Shown: piece after piece, positions 10,417 to 18,450 of the stretch
Numbering within the stretch: the stretch's first letter is position 1
How the letters are laid out: the number at the start of each line of letters is the position of its first letter
Origin: Clostridium ljungdahlii
GTDB lineage: Bacteria; Bacillota; Clostridia; Clostridiales; Clostridiaceae
Direction of reading: 5' to 3'
Assembly (NCBI RefSeq): GCF_001636845.1
Contig: NZ_LITT01000063.1
Coordinates: 62,001 to 126,000 of the forward strand
Length of the DNA stretch: 64,000 bases
Program-made: the position numbers and the translations under genes
The notes under the pieces: model-generated
Told to the model about the DNA's origin: nothing
The model's database searches: none
What the model saw: only the letters and a program-made list of their open reading frames with translations

Positions 10417-11484
10417 TCAAATACTTTCTGCTTCTAAAACTAGCTCTTTTATAAGTTCCTTAACCTTTACAATTTTGTTTACCCTATAAGCGTTACTTCC
10501 AACAAAAATAAGCCCTTCATCTATATTTCCTTTAGCAGCATTGATCAGTGCTCTGGATATACAATAAGGAGTTTCCTTAGGATTACACTTCTTCAAGCAA
10601 TTGTAACACCTTTTAGGCGCAATTCTTCCTTCTTCAGCTTGCCTTATAAGCTTATTTCTTAAAGCTCTTCCAGGAAGCCCTACAGGACTTTTTATTATTT
10701 TTATATCCTCTTTTTTTGAATCTATGTATGCCTTTTTAAAGTTTATACTAGCATCACATTCTTCAGTTGCCACAAAACGTGTTCCCATCTGTACTGCATC
10801 TGCACCTAATTTGAAGAATTTTGCAATATCCGCTCCTGTATATATTCCACCAGCTGCTGCTACAGGAATATTTTTATTATATTTTTCTCTAAAATATTTA
10901 ACTACTTTGATTACTTCACACACTATATCTTCTAAGCATTCTTTTCCTTCTTGCAATTGTTCTAAATGAAATCCCAAATGTCCCCCAGCTTTAGGTCCTT
11001 CTACTACTACTAAATCCGGAAGTCTAGAATATTTTTTCAACCAGTGTCTAATTATAAGAGAAGCTGCTTTTCCTGAAGAAACTATAGGTGCTATCTTTAT
11101 GCTGCTTCCCTCAACAAGTTTAGGTAAATTAAGTGGAAGTCCTGCTCCGGATATTATAATATCAGCTTTTTCCTCGATACAAGTCTTTACCATATCATTA
11201 TAATCATTTATAGCCACCATAATATTTGCTCCAATTATACCTTTGGGGCTTAATTCTTTAGCTTTTTGTATTTCCTTTCTCAATGCTCTAAGGTTAGCCT
11301 CCGTTGGGCTAGTTTCAAAATCTGGTTCTCTATATCCTATCTGTACTGTAGAAATTATACCTATACCACCTTCATTTGCTACTGCCTGTGCTAAATTATG
11401 TAGGGAAATTCCTACACCCATTCCACCTTGTATAATAGGTATTTTAGCTTTTAGATCTCCTATGATTAATGGAGGTAATTTCAT
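10417..11484 (-). CDS. Nitronate monooxygenase / FabK-like flavoprotein
   Basis: First gene of the fab operon. FMN TIM-barrel of the 2-nitropropane dioxygenase/FabK group: PIIQGGMGVGIS near the start, VVEGPKAGGHLGFH, AAGGIYTGADIAKFF and MGTRFVATEE. The C-terminus carries a cysteine cluster (CYNCLKKCNPKETPYC) absent from FabK. An upstream TTG-type start (11535) would overlap the promoter, so I use the ATG at 11484 preceded by GGAGG (355 residues). Location suggests a role tied to lipid synthesis; substrate unknown. Confidence 0.85.
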   Translation of the reverse strand: MKLPPLIIGDLKAKIPIIQGGMGVGISLHNLAQAVANEGGIGIISTVQIGYREPDFETSPTEANLRALRKEIQKAKELSPKGIIGANIMVAINDYNDMVKTCIEEKADIIISGAGLPLNLPKLVEGSSIKIAPIVSSGKAASLIIRHWLKKYSRLPDLVVVEGPKAGGHLGFHLEQLQEGKECLEDIVCEVIKVVKYFREKYNKNIPVAAAGGIYTGADIAKFFKLGADAVQMGTRFVATEECDASINFKKAYIDSKKEDIKIIKSPVGLPGRALRNKLIRQAEEGRIAPKRCYNCLKKCNPKETPYCISRALINAAKGNIDEGLIFVGSNAYRVNKIVKVKELIKELVLEAESI

Positions 11485-11507
11485 GTGACCCCCTCCTTCA
11501 AATAATT

Positions 11508-11536
11508 TTTGATACTCGAATATTTTGATATTCAAA
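11508..11536 (-). promoter_or_regulatory. Tandem FabT-like operators
   Basis: TTTGATATTCAAA at 11524-11536 is a perfect TTTGA-N3-TCAAA inverted repeat that begins inside the -10 box and covers the expected start site. A weaker copy, TTTGATACTCGAA, lies at 11508-11520, 16 bases away. The arms match the palindromes bound by FabT, the MarR-type repressor of fatty-acid genes in streptococci. The broken MarR gene of this operon is the expected binder. Confidence 0.6.
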
Positions 11537-11564
11537 GTATATATTAAAAACTTTTAACTGTCCA
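11536..11564 (-). promoter_or_regulatory. Promoter of the fatty-acid operon
   Basis: On the minus strand TGGACA (11559-11564) and TATACT (11536-11541) are separated by 17 bases, a good SigA promoter. Transcription would start around 11529, some 45 bases before the ATG of the first gene. The only other well-spaced start signals in the operon are ribosome sites, so this probably drives everything down to accA. Confidence 0.7.
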
Positions 11565-11839
11565 GCATCTTAAAATTTTAAGATTAAAGACTACTATATC
11601 CTAAAACCTAATTTTATCCTATTTGCCTTAGTATAATCAAGTAATTTTGATATAATATTAAAACAAAATAGTTTAAAACTATGCCTTTAATCTTTATAAT
11701 ATAATAAATTGAAAAGTTAGTAAACTTAAATATAGAAAATAATTCCAAAAGTATTACATTGTTATACTTTTTATATTTTGTTATAATATTTATATGATAG
11801 CTTTTTAAAACAAAGCTTATAAAGGTAGGTAAAAAATGT
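11565..11839. other. Divergent intergenic region fab operon / dnaD
   Basis: Very AT-rich spacer with no convincing reading frame. It holds a small palindrome TTAAAATTTTAA (11570-11581) just upstream of the fab -35 box. TTGTTATAATATTTATATGAT near 11778 resembles a -10 region for the rightward dnaD-dnaC pair, and AGGTAGG precedes the dnaD start. Confidence 0.4.
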
Positions 11840-12838
11840 ATGAGTACTTTTGTATTTAAGACTTCTGAAGCTAATTATACTCCTGTAAGCAACGTTTTTA
11901 TAGATAAGTTTATGCCTAAAGCCCGAGGGGAATTTGTTAAAGTATACCTGCTTGGGCTAAAATATTGCAAATCAGGCGAATTAGGAGTTAGCTCTCAAAT
12001 TGTTGCAAGTGCTTTGCATCTTTTAGAAACGGATGTATTAAACGCTTGGAACTACTGGAATGACGAAAATGTTATTAAAATGGTACCCATTGACAATATG
12101 GGAAACTATAATATAGAATTCTTAGATTTATCAGATAGAGACAATGAAAAAGAAGATGATATAAATTTACTTGAAGAATTAAATAAAACTTCTATTAAAG
12201 ATATGCTTGAAGATATAGAAAAATCCTTAGGTAGGACCTTATCTTCAAAAGAAATGACTATGTACATAAGTTGGTTAAATGATTTTAATTTTTCTCCAGA
12301 GATTATACTACTTTTAGTTCAATATTGTGCTTTAAAGGGAAAAACCAACAGCAGATATATAGAAAAAACTGCAATATCTTGGTTTGACGCTAAAATAAAA
12401 GATATAAATGATGCCCAGGCTTTTATAAAAAAACATGAAGATAAATGGATTAAAATAAGAAAAATTTTAGGATATCTTGGTATAAAAGATGGAGAAATAA
12501 TGAAGCCTCAAGAGGATTTACTTTCTAAATGGATTCAAGCTTACAATTTCTCAGTTGAGATTATATATAAGGCTTGTGACATATGCTTTCAAAGAATAAA
12601 TAAGGCTGACTTTAAATATATTGACGGAATATTAACAAGCTGGAATAAAGATAAAATTAAAACATTAGAAGATATAGAAAAAAAGGATTTAAAGAAAGTA
12701 AACAAAGGCAATTTTAAAAATGTAAAAAGCATTACAGAAAATAAAAGTTCAAAAGGAACTTTCAACAATTTTAAACAGAGAAACTATGACTTTAAAGACT
12801 TAGAGAAAAAACTACTAGGATGGGATAAGAATGATTAA
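11840..12838 (+). CDS. DnaD-domain replication initiation protein
   Basis: 332 residues. N-terminal winged-helix segment (about 15-90) followed by DnaD-type helical domains, recognisable in LGRTLSSKEMTMYISWLNDF near residue 130 and the related DLLSKWIQAYNFSVEII near residue 225, each with the Y-x-x-x-W-x-x-F pattern. DnaD proteins remodel DNA and help load the replicative helicase in Firmicutes. The last 60 residues are Lys/Asn-rich and probably disordered. The stop overlaps the start of the following DnaC-like gene by 8 bases, so the two are translationally coupled. Confidence 0.88.
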   Translation: MSTFVFKTSEANYTPVSNVFIDKFMPKARGEFVKVYLLGLKYCKSGELGVSSQIVASALHLLETDVLNAWNYWNDENVIKMVPIDNMGNYNIEFLDLSDRDNEKEDDINLLEELNKTSIKDMLEDIEKSLGRTLSSKEMTMYISWLNDFNFSPEIILLLVQYCALKGKTNSRYIEKTAISWFDAKIKDINDAQAFIKKHEDKWIKIRKILGYLGIKDGEIMKPQEDLLSKWIQAYNFSVEIIYKACDICFQRINKADFKYIDGILTSWNKDKIKTLEDIEKKDLKKVNKGNFKNVKSITENKSSKGTFNNFKQRNYDFKDLEKKLLGWDKND

Positions 12839-13817
12839 GAGCTATCACTCTAATATAATGAAAATATATGAAAAAATAAGAGACGATGATAGAAAAGCTT
12901 TAGGCTTTCGAAAGGAAGAAATTAAAAAAAAACTACCTGAAGTATTAAGCATACAAAATCAAATAGGTAGACTTTCCTTAAAATTATCAATAAATATATT
13001 AAATAATGTCTCAAACAAGGATATTTACTTAAAAGAACTTCACCAAAAAATTTCAGATTTAAGGATAAAAAAAGCTCATATTTTAACATCTAATAATTAT
13101 CCTGTAAATTATTTAGATATGTCATATAAATGTGATAAATGCAAAGATACTGGATTCATTGGGAACAAAAAATGCGACTGCTACAAACAAAAACTTATTG
13201 AACTTTACTACAGTAATTCTGACTTCAAAAATATGTTAGCTAAGAATAACTTCGATAACTTTAACTTCCAGCTATATTCCTCCACCAAAAATGAGGGAAA
13301 CCCTACAAGTCCTAGAAAAAATATAGAAATAATAGCATCCACATCGTGGAAATACATAGAAAACTTTTCTAACTGCAGTGAAAATTTATTATTTTATGGA
13401 TCTGCCGGAACTGGAAAGACCTTCTTATCAAATTGTATAGCAAAAGAATTGATAGACAGAGGTTTTTTAGTAATTTATAGAACCTCTGAATCCTTGATTA
13501 AAGACCTAAGGGATATAAGGTTCAATAATAGCATAGAATTAGAAGATATTTTAATGAATTGTGATTTACTTATAATAGATGATTTAGGATCTGAACAAAT
13601 AACCGATTTTTCTAAAACTGAATTGTTTAACTTTTTAAACAAAAAGCTATTGAAACAAAGCAAAATGCTTGTATCAACAAATTATGACTTAGAAGAAATT
13701 TTAAAATGCTATTCAGAGAGAATTTCATCTAGATTGCTTGGAGAATTTACCTTATATAAGTTTTTCGGAGAGGACATAAGAATAAAACAAAATATACAAA
13801 ATAAAAATTTCAAATAA
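12831..13817 (+). CDS. DnaC/DnaI-like helicase loader ATPase
   Basis: AAA+ ATPase of 328 residues. An N-terminal helical region (1-95) precedes a zinc-binding cluster CDKCKDTGFIGNKKCDC. The Walker A motif is GSAGTGKTFL and Walker B is LLIIDDLGSE, with a sensor threonine/asparagine in LVSTNYDLEE. This matches DnaC/DnaI/IstB-type loaders that place the DnaB helicase on DNA. Pairing with a DnaD protein rather than a transposase argues for the chromosomal loader and not IstB. Confidence 0.88.
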   Translation: MIKSYHSNIMKIYEKIRDDDRKALGFRKEEIKKKLPEVLSIQNQIGRLSLKLSINILNNVSNKDIYLKELHQKISDLRIKKAHILTSNNYPVNYLDMSYKCDKCKDTGFIGNKKCDCYKQKLIELYYSNSDFKNMLAKNNFDNFNFQLYSSTKNEGNPTSPRKNIEIIASTSWKYIENFSNCSENLLFYGSAGTGKTFLSNCIAKELIDRGFLVIYRTSESLIKDLRDIRFNNSIELEDILMNCDLLIIDDLGSEQITDFSKTELFNFLNKKLLKQSKMLVSTNYDLEEILKCYSERISSRLLGEFTLYKFFGEDIRIKQNIQNKNFK

Positions 13818-13830
13818 AATATCTAAATAA

Positions 13831-13867
13831 AAAAATAAGAATGTATTTAAAAATACATTCTTATTTT

Positions 13868-13868
<1 letters not shown>
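13831..13868. terminator. Bidirectional intrinsic terminator
   Basis: AATAAGAATGTATTT pairs with AATACATTCTTATT across a three-base loop. A-tract and T-tract flanks on either side make it work for dnaC from the left and for the tRNA operon from the right. Confidence 0.8.
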
Positions 13869-13943
<75 letters not shown>

Positions 13944-13948
13944 ACATA

Positions 13949-14025
13949 TGGCGACTCAGGAGGGGATCGAACCCTTGACCTCCGGCGTGACAGGCCGGCA
14001 CTCTAACCAGCTGAGCTACTGAGCC
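13949..14025 (-). tRNA. tRNA-Asp (anticodon GTC)
   Basis: Cloverleaf with acceptor GGCTCAG/CTGAGTC, anticodon loop CCTGTCA, T-loop GGTTCGATCCC, discriminator G and encoded CCA. Confidence 0.95.
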
Positions 14026-14030
14026 ATATG

Positions 14031-14106
14031 TGGTGGGCACAACAGGGCTCGAACCTGTGACCCTCTGCTTGTAAGGCAGATGCTCTCCCAGCTGAGCTAT
14101 GCGCCC
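14031..14106 (-). tRNA. tRNA-Val (anticodon TAC)
   Basis: Acceptor GGGCGCA/TGTGCCC with one G-U pair, anticodon loop CCTTACA, T-loop GGTTCGAGCCC and encoded CCA. Confidence 0.95.
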
Positions 14107-14121
14107 ACATATACTTACTCT

Positions 14122-14196
14122 TGGTGACCCCTAGCAGACTTGAACTGCTGTTACCACCGTGAAAGGGTGGTGTCTTAACCACTTGACCAAGGGGCC
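14122..14196 (-). tRNA. tRNA-Glu (anticodon TTC)
   Basis: Begins GGCCCCTTGGTCAAGTGG, anticodon loop CTTTCAC, ends in TAGGGGTCACCA with encoded CCA. It is first in the operon, closest to the promoter. Confidence 0.95.
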
Positions 14197-14240
14197 TTAT
14201 ACTGTTTTATTAAGTCGTACCTGACGACCTGACATACACT

Positions 14241-14269
14241 ATAATACAAAATTTTTTATAAAGTGTCAA
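14241..14269 (-). promoter_or_regulatory. tRNA operon promoter
   Basis: Minus-strand TTGACA (14264-14269), 17-base spacer, TATTAT (14241-14246). Close to consensus and 45 bases ahead of tRNA-Glu, as expected for a stable-RNA promoter. Confidence 0.85.
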
Positions 14270-14421
14270 TACTTTTTTGTGATATTTTATTGGACATCTT
14301 TAAGCTTTTCTTCACAATTCCTTATGTATCAACGCATTAGGTCAATTTTACAATTTTAAATTTCTTATATAATTTTGAATCTAAAAGCAAAAAACAGCTT
14401 TCTTATAATAAAATTTGTACT

Positions 14422-15237
14422 TTAATAACCTTTTGATTCCATGTATCCTATATATTCCATTACAATTAATGCTGTATCCTCTATTGCCCTTTTTGTCACA
14501 TCTATTACCTTACACTTTAATCTTCTTATAATCTTATCTGAAAATTCCAGCTCCTGAAGAACCCTTTCTTCATTTGCGTACTTAAACCTATTAGATGTAG
14601 TATTATATCTATCTATTCTATGTTTTCTTACTTCTATTAAGTGCACTGGATCTATAGTAAGGGCTACAATCTTTTTTCTATCAATGTCAAACAGCTCCTC
14701 TGGCACAGGCACCTCTGGCATAAGCGGTATGTTCAAAGCTTTTATTCCCTTATTTGCAAGGTACATACAAAGTGGCGTTTTAGAAGTTCTAGAAAGACCT
14801 AAAAGAACAACATCCGCATATTTTATTCCTGAATTATCCTTGCTATCATCATACTTTATTGCAAATTCTACTGCCTCTACCTTTTTATAATACTCAGAAT
14901 CTATTTCCCATACAGCACCTGGCCTATATTCAGGTATTTTATTTAGTATCCTTGATACCATACTTATACAAGGTCCTAAAATATTATTTATAGGAATACC
15001 ACATTCTACACACCTTTGAACCAGAAATTCTCTTACTTCTACAAGGACTATTGTAGATATAACCATTATATTTTCTTTGCTTTCTAACCCATTTATAAAT
15101 TCATTTACATCCTCATAACTCTTTATATAAGGTACCCTGTGTACTTCTATCTCTGAATAAAATTGACTAGCAGCACCTTTAGCAACAAGTTCTGCGGTCT
15201 CACCTATAGAGTCAGAAACTGCATATATTTTAAGCAT
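14422..15237 (-). CDS. Pyruvate phosphate dikinase regulatory protein (bifunctional kinase/phosphorylase)
   Basis: DUF299 family, 271 residues. It begins KIYAVSDSIGETAELVAKGA and contains the P-loop-like GLSRTSKTPLC near residue 155. Family members use ADP to inactivate, and phosphate to reactivate, PPDK or PEP synthase by threonine phosphorylation, controlling pyruvate to PEP flux. That is apt for an acetogen that builds sugars from acetyl-CoA. The target gene is not in the window. Ten bases separate it from the CoA-binding protein upstream, so the two probably share a transcript. Confidence 0.92.
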   Translation of the reverse strand: MLKIYAVSDSIGETAELVAKGAASQFYSEIEVHRVPYIKSYEDVNEFINGLESKENIMVISTIVLVEVREFLVQRCVECGIPINNILGPCISMVSRILNKIPEYRPGAVWEIDSEYYKKVEAVEFAIKYDDSKDNSGIKYADVVLLGLSRTSKTPLCMYLANKGIKALNIPLMPEVPVPEELFDIDRKKIVALTIDPVHLIEVRKHRIDRYNTTSNRFKYANEERVLQELEFSDKIIRRLKCKVIDVTKRAIEDTALIVMEYIGYMESKGY

Positions 15238-15247
15238 AAAAAACCCC

Positions 15248-15628
15248 CTAAGCTTTATGTTTTTTCGTAAGCTCTACAAGTGCACATCCTTTTACTGCAT
15301 CAATTGCATTGTTACTGCAGAAATTTAATATTTCCTCACTTTCTGCACCTGGCTGTATTAATATTTTGTCTATGCCAATCTCAAAAGCTTTTTTAACTAT
15401 ATCAATGCCAGTCTTAGGATTTATGCACAAATCAAGTACATCTACTTTAAAAGGTATTTCACTTAAAGATCTGTATACCTTCCCACTAGCATCTCTAGGA
15501 TTCACTCCCTCTGCATTATACATTGCACCCTTAAGAGAACTTAATATTTTAAAAGCATATTTTTCTTCATTAGACACATCACCAACTACCACCCAGTTCT
15601 TATAGTATAGAAAATTAGCAGCTTCCAT
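15248..15628 (-). CDS. CoA-binding domain protein (YccU-like)
   Basis: Small Rossmann-fold protein. Core reads NWVVVGDVSNEEKYAFKILSSL, ending in ILIQPGAESEEI, the layout of stand-alone CoA-binding (succinyl-CoA synthetase alpha-like) proteins. The function of these proteins is not established. I prefer the ATG at 15628, 10 bases after AAAGGAG (126 residues); a frame extension to 15691 is hydrophobic and lacks a good ribosome site. Confidence 0.8.
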   Translation of the reverse strand: MEAANFLYYKNWVVVGDVSNEEKYAFKILSSLKGAMYNAEGVNPRDASGKVYRSLSEIPFKVDVLDLCINPKTGIDIVKKAFEIGIDKILIQPGAESEEILNFCSNNAIDAVKGCALVELTKKHKA

Positions 15629-15793
15629 TTGGACAACACTCCTTTTTACAAAATATATAAGGTTATAGAAATTAAATTTTACCTCGTTCATATTTATAAT
15701 GTTGTCTTTATTATATTACAAACTGCAGTTAAATATATATTTTTTTGCAAACTGTATTAAAAAAAGTACAAGTAAGTTAAAATATAACTATCA

Positions 15794-15990
15794 AGTGATT
15801 CTTAGGTTCGGATGGAGCTTGCTTATAAGGATGACTTTCTCCAGCTGAACCTTATTAACAGTATTCTTAGTGTCTTTAGCACTTAGAATACGTTATCCTT
15901 TAGGGGAAAAACTTATCCAGGCGCGTAACAGTGCTTATCCCCCACTTTGATAAAGATGGGGGTGTTAGCAATGATAGCGATCGGATAAAT
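15794..15990 (+). repeat. Structured intergenic repeat, copy A
   Basis: One of three related elements (others 24550-24730 minus and 47361-47494 plus). Shared blocks are TTCTTRG at the left end, TTCTTAGTG..GCACTTAGAA, CGTTATCCTTTAGGGGAAA, TTATCCAGG and a terminal CGGATAAA. In this copy the first stem is AGGTTC/GAACCT, the second CTTAGTG/CACTTAG, and a late arm pairs CCCCCA with TGGGGG. TTATCC can close onto the final GGATAA. It fills the space between the CoA-binding gene and the flavoprotein gene. Identity unknown; a non-coding mobile RNA class is likely. Confidence 0.7.
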
Positions 15991-16019
15991 GAATTTTGTT
16001 AAATAGGAGATGTGTCTAC

Positions 16020-17249
16020 ATGTTTCATGAAATCATAGTAATTGGTGCAGGTGCTTCTGGTATCATGGCTGCAATTACGGCAAAAGACAGAGGAAAAGAC
16101 GTAGCAATTTTAGAATCTAAAAGTAGAATAGGAAATAAAATATTATCAACTGGAAATGGTAGATGTAATATAACTAATAAAAATATAAATTTTTGCAGAT
16201 ATCACAGTAAAAATACTCATTTTTTTGAAAGTGTCTTAAATAGTTTTTCCCTTGACGATACAATAAACTTTTTTAATTCGCTAGGTCTTCCAATTACAAC
16301 TTTGGAAAACGGAAGGATGTATCCCCTCTCTCTTCAATCATCTTCCGTACTAGATATATTAAAAATGGCTATTGAAGATCGAAATATACCTGTTTATTTA
16401 AATTCAAAAGTCGGTAATATATCCTTTAATAAAAAATCCTTTAGAATATACTGCGATGATCAAATTTATGAATGTAATAAACTAATATTATGTACAGGTG
16501 GCAAATCTGCCCCTAATACAGGATCTGACGGTTCAGGATTTACTCTATGTAAAAACCTTGGCCACAGTATAATACCTCCCCTTCCTGGCCTTGTACAGTT
16601 GAAATTAAACTATAATCATTTAAAAGCCCTATCAGGAGTAAAATTCAATGGGTATGTATACATAGTTGTGGATAATACAATACAAAAAAGAGAATATGGA
16701 GAAATATTATTTACAGACTATGGAATATCAGGGCCGCCTATACTTGATATAAGTCGTATAGCCTCCTGTAATTTATTTAGTAAAAAGTCCGTTAAGATTA
16801 AAATTGACATGCTTCCAGATTTTGAAGAAAAGGATTTAGTAGAATTCTTAGAAAATCGTTGGGGAACTTTTGGTTACAGAAGTATATTCGACTCCTTCAT
16901 AGGAGTAATAAATAAAAAAATCATACCTATACTTTTAAAGGAATCCTCCGTTGAAGATATTCACAAATCATGTAGTGAATTAAACTGGCAGGAGAAAAAG
17001 AATATATGCCACTTGCTCAAATCCTGGGAATTTACAGTATATGATACTAATTCCTTTAAAAATTCTCAAGTTACCTGTGGAGGAGTAGACACCTCTCAAG
17101 TAAACAGCATTACTTTGGAATCGAAAAAAATAAAAAACTTATATCTTGCAGGAGAGATTTTGGATGTGGATGGTGACTGTGGTGGTTTTAATTTACAATG
17201 GGCCTGGAGTTCAGGATTTACCGCAGGGAAAAGTGCTGCTGAAGCATAA
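16020..17249 (+). CDS. NAD(P)/FAD-dependent oxidoreductase, HI0933/BaiN-like
   Basis: Flavoprotein with N-terminal dinucleotide motif VIGAGASGIMAA and the family signature STGNGRCNITN near residue 40, plus TCGGVDTSQV and AGEILDVDGDCGGFNLQWA near the C-terminus. 409 residues from the ATG at 16020, which has AGGAG 10 bases upstream; an in-frame TTG at 15996 lacks one. Members include the bile-acid gene product BaiN, but most have no known substrate. Confidence 0.88.
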   Translation: MFHEIIVIGAGASGIMAAITAKDRGKDVAILESKSRIGNKILSTGNGRCNITNKNINFCRYHSKNTHFFESVLNSFSLDDTINFFNSLGLPITTLENGRMYPLSLQSSSVLDILKMAIEDRNIPVYLNSKVGNISFNKKSFRIYCDDQIYECNKLILCTGGKSAPNTGSDGSGFTLCKNLGHSIIPPLPGLVQLKLNYNHLKALSGVKFNGYVYIVVDNTIQKREYGEILFTDYGISGPPILDISRIASCNLFSKKSVKIKIDMLPDFEEKDLVEFLENRWGTFGYRSIFDSFIGVINKKIIPILLKESSVEDIHKSCSELNWQEKKNICHLLKSWEFTVYDTNSFKNSQVTCGGVDTSQVNSITLESKKIKNLYLAGEILDVDGDCGGFNLQWAWSSGFTAGKSAAEA

Positions 17250-17273
17250 TTCATCAGCCTTTCTCTCTGCTTT

Positions 17274-18029
17274 TTATTCTTCATTTTTATTCCAAACCGC
17301 TTCTATTACTGATAATTCTTTTTCCTCTTGATCCACTATCTTATGCAGAGATATATAACTATTATCTTTCTTTTGCAGTTCAGTATATATTTTTATTTTT
17401 TCTCCATATAACGCTTCTTTTTCATAAGTTATATTTAAATTTTTTATAGTAAAATTAAGTACTATATCAAGAGGTATAGTTTCTACAATCCAATCTACAT
17501 ACTTAACATTATTGACATGCCTGTTAGTATCTATGTCACTATACCTTACATTAAAACTCTTTTCTATGTCAAACTGTTCTGGTAACTTTATCTTTTTAAT
17601 AATCAACGGTTTTATCTCATTTTCAGCTACACCGTACATTTTATACATATCTTTAGTTATCCTAATTACTTTACGTTTTTCTTTATCTATAAGAAGCCAT
17701 ATTGAATTGGCTGATGCAATGACATTTCCCTTATCATCTAAAACCTTAAAGGTCCTATATCCATAGAACTTTCTAAAGGAATATGCTTTAGTTTGAACTG
17801 CTATTTTTTCACCATAATTAGGATGCCTATTAATATGTATATCCCATTTATATAGTACCCAGGCTACCCCTTTTCGTTTTAAGTAATCAAGTCCTCCTCC
17901 TATGTCTTCTGATTGTTTTGTAGATACATCTTCAAAATAGTTCATAAGACTTGTTACAAGCAATTTCTTTCTAAAATCTATTTCATAGTATTGGACTTCG
18001 TATTCTTTTTCAGTAACTAACTTTTCCAA
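17274..18029 (-). CDS. Acyl-ACP thioesterase
   Basis: Releases fatty acids from acyl-ACP. Two hot-dog halves are visible: the first with YEIDFRKKLLVTSLMNYFED, the second with NVRYSDIDTNRHVNNVKYVDW, whose Asn/His form the plant-type FatA/FatB active site. 251 residues, usual for the bacterial family. The start is a TTG, 10 bases after AAGGAGGG. Converges with the flavoprotein gene with a 24-base gap and no obvious hairpin between. Confidence 0.9.
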   Translation of the reverse strand: MEKLVTEKEYEVQYYEIDFRKKLLVTSLMNYFEDVSTKQSEDIGGGLDYLKRKGVAWVLYKWDIHINRHPNYGEKIAVQTKAYSFRKFYGYRTFKVLDDKGNVIASANSIWLLIDKEKRKVIRITKDMYKMYGVAENEIKPLIIKKIKLPEQFDIEKSFNVRYSDIDTNRHVNNVKYVDWIVETIPLDIVLNFTIKNLNITYEKEALYGEKIKIYTELQKKDNSYISLHKIVDQEEKELSVIEAVWNKNEE

Positions 18030-18126
18030 TTTTATTTACCCTCCTTACCTTATGTATTTTCACCACATCTATATTATAATATAATTTTCATTTTTCTGTA
18101 TAATAAAATTGCCAAACATAAAAAAT

Positions 18127-18170
18127 TCACCTTTAAATAAACTTAATTTAATAAATTTATTTAAGGGTGA
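18127..18170. repeat. Inverted repeat upstream of thioesterase
   Basis: TCACCTTTAAATAAA pairs imperfectly with TTTATTTAAGGGTGA around an AT-rich loop. It sits 98 bases upstream of the thioesterase start. It could be an operator or a weak terminator; the tail is not T-rich. Confidence 0.4.
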
Positions 18171-18193
18171 TAACTTCAATTATCTATTTTATA

Positions 18194-18450
18194 TAGGTTT
18201 TCTAACTTAAAAATCGACTTATACGCAGGCATATTTTTACAATAGTGAAGCTCTTTTAAATATTTTGTATATAAGGCTTAGGGAAAAATTTTTGAAAAAT
18301 CTAGAACTTTTGAATTGTTTGAGGCACGAGTTTTCAAAAGTTCTCAGTATTTTTTCAAAATTTTTTGCTTAGCCTTATCAAAATATTTAACGAGCTGAAT
18401 GTTGTAAAAAATATCCGGAGTATAAATTGATTTTTCGTTTGGAAACCCTA
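18194..18450. repeat. 257-bp imperfect foldback element
   Basis: Almost the whole gap between purA and the thioesterase gene is one long inverted repeat centred near 18322. The inner perfect arms are AGAACTTTTGAA/TTCAAAAGTTCT (18303-18344). Outer matching blocks include TAAGGCTTAG/CTTAGCCTTA, AAATATTTT/AAAATATTT, GAAGCTC/GAGCTGAA and TAGG..TTTTC/GGAAACCCTA. The right end supplies the purA stop codon TAG (18448-18450). No reading frame is present. It resembles a MITE-like or repeated extragenic palindromic insertion, and it may also terminate purA. Confidence 0.7.

Noticed and set aside
12831..13817. IstB helper protein of an insertion sequence
   Set aside because: It is coupled to a DnaD-domain gene, has the zinc cluster of helicase loaders, and no transposase is near.
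15794..15990. Group I or group II intron
   Set aside because: No intron core sequences, and the copies lie between genes and do not interrupt any.
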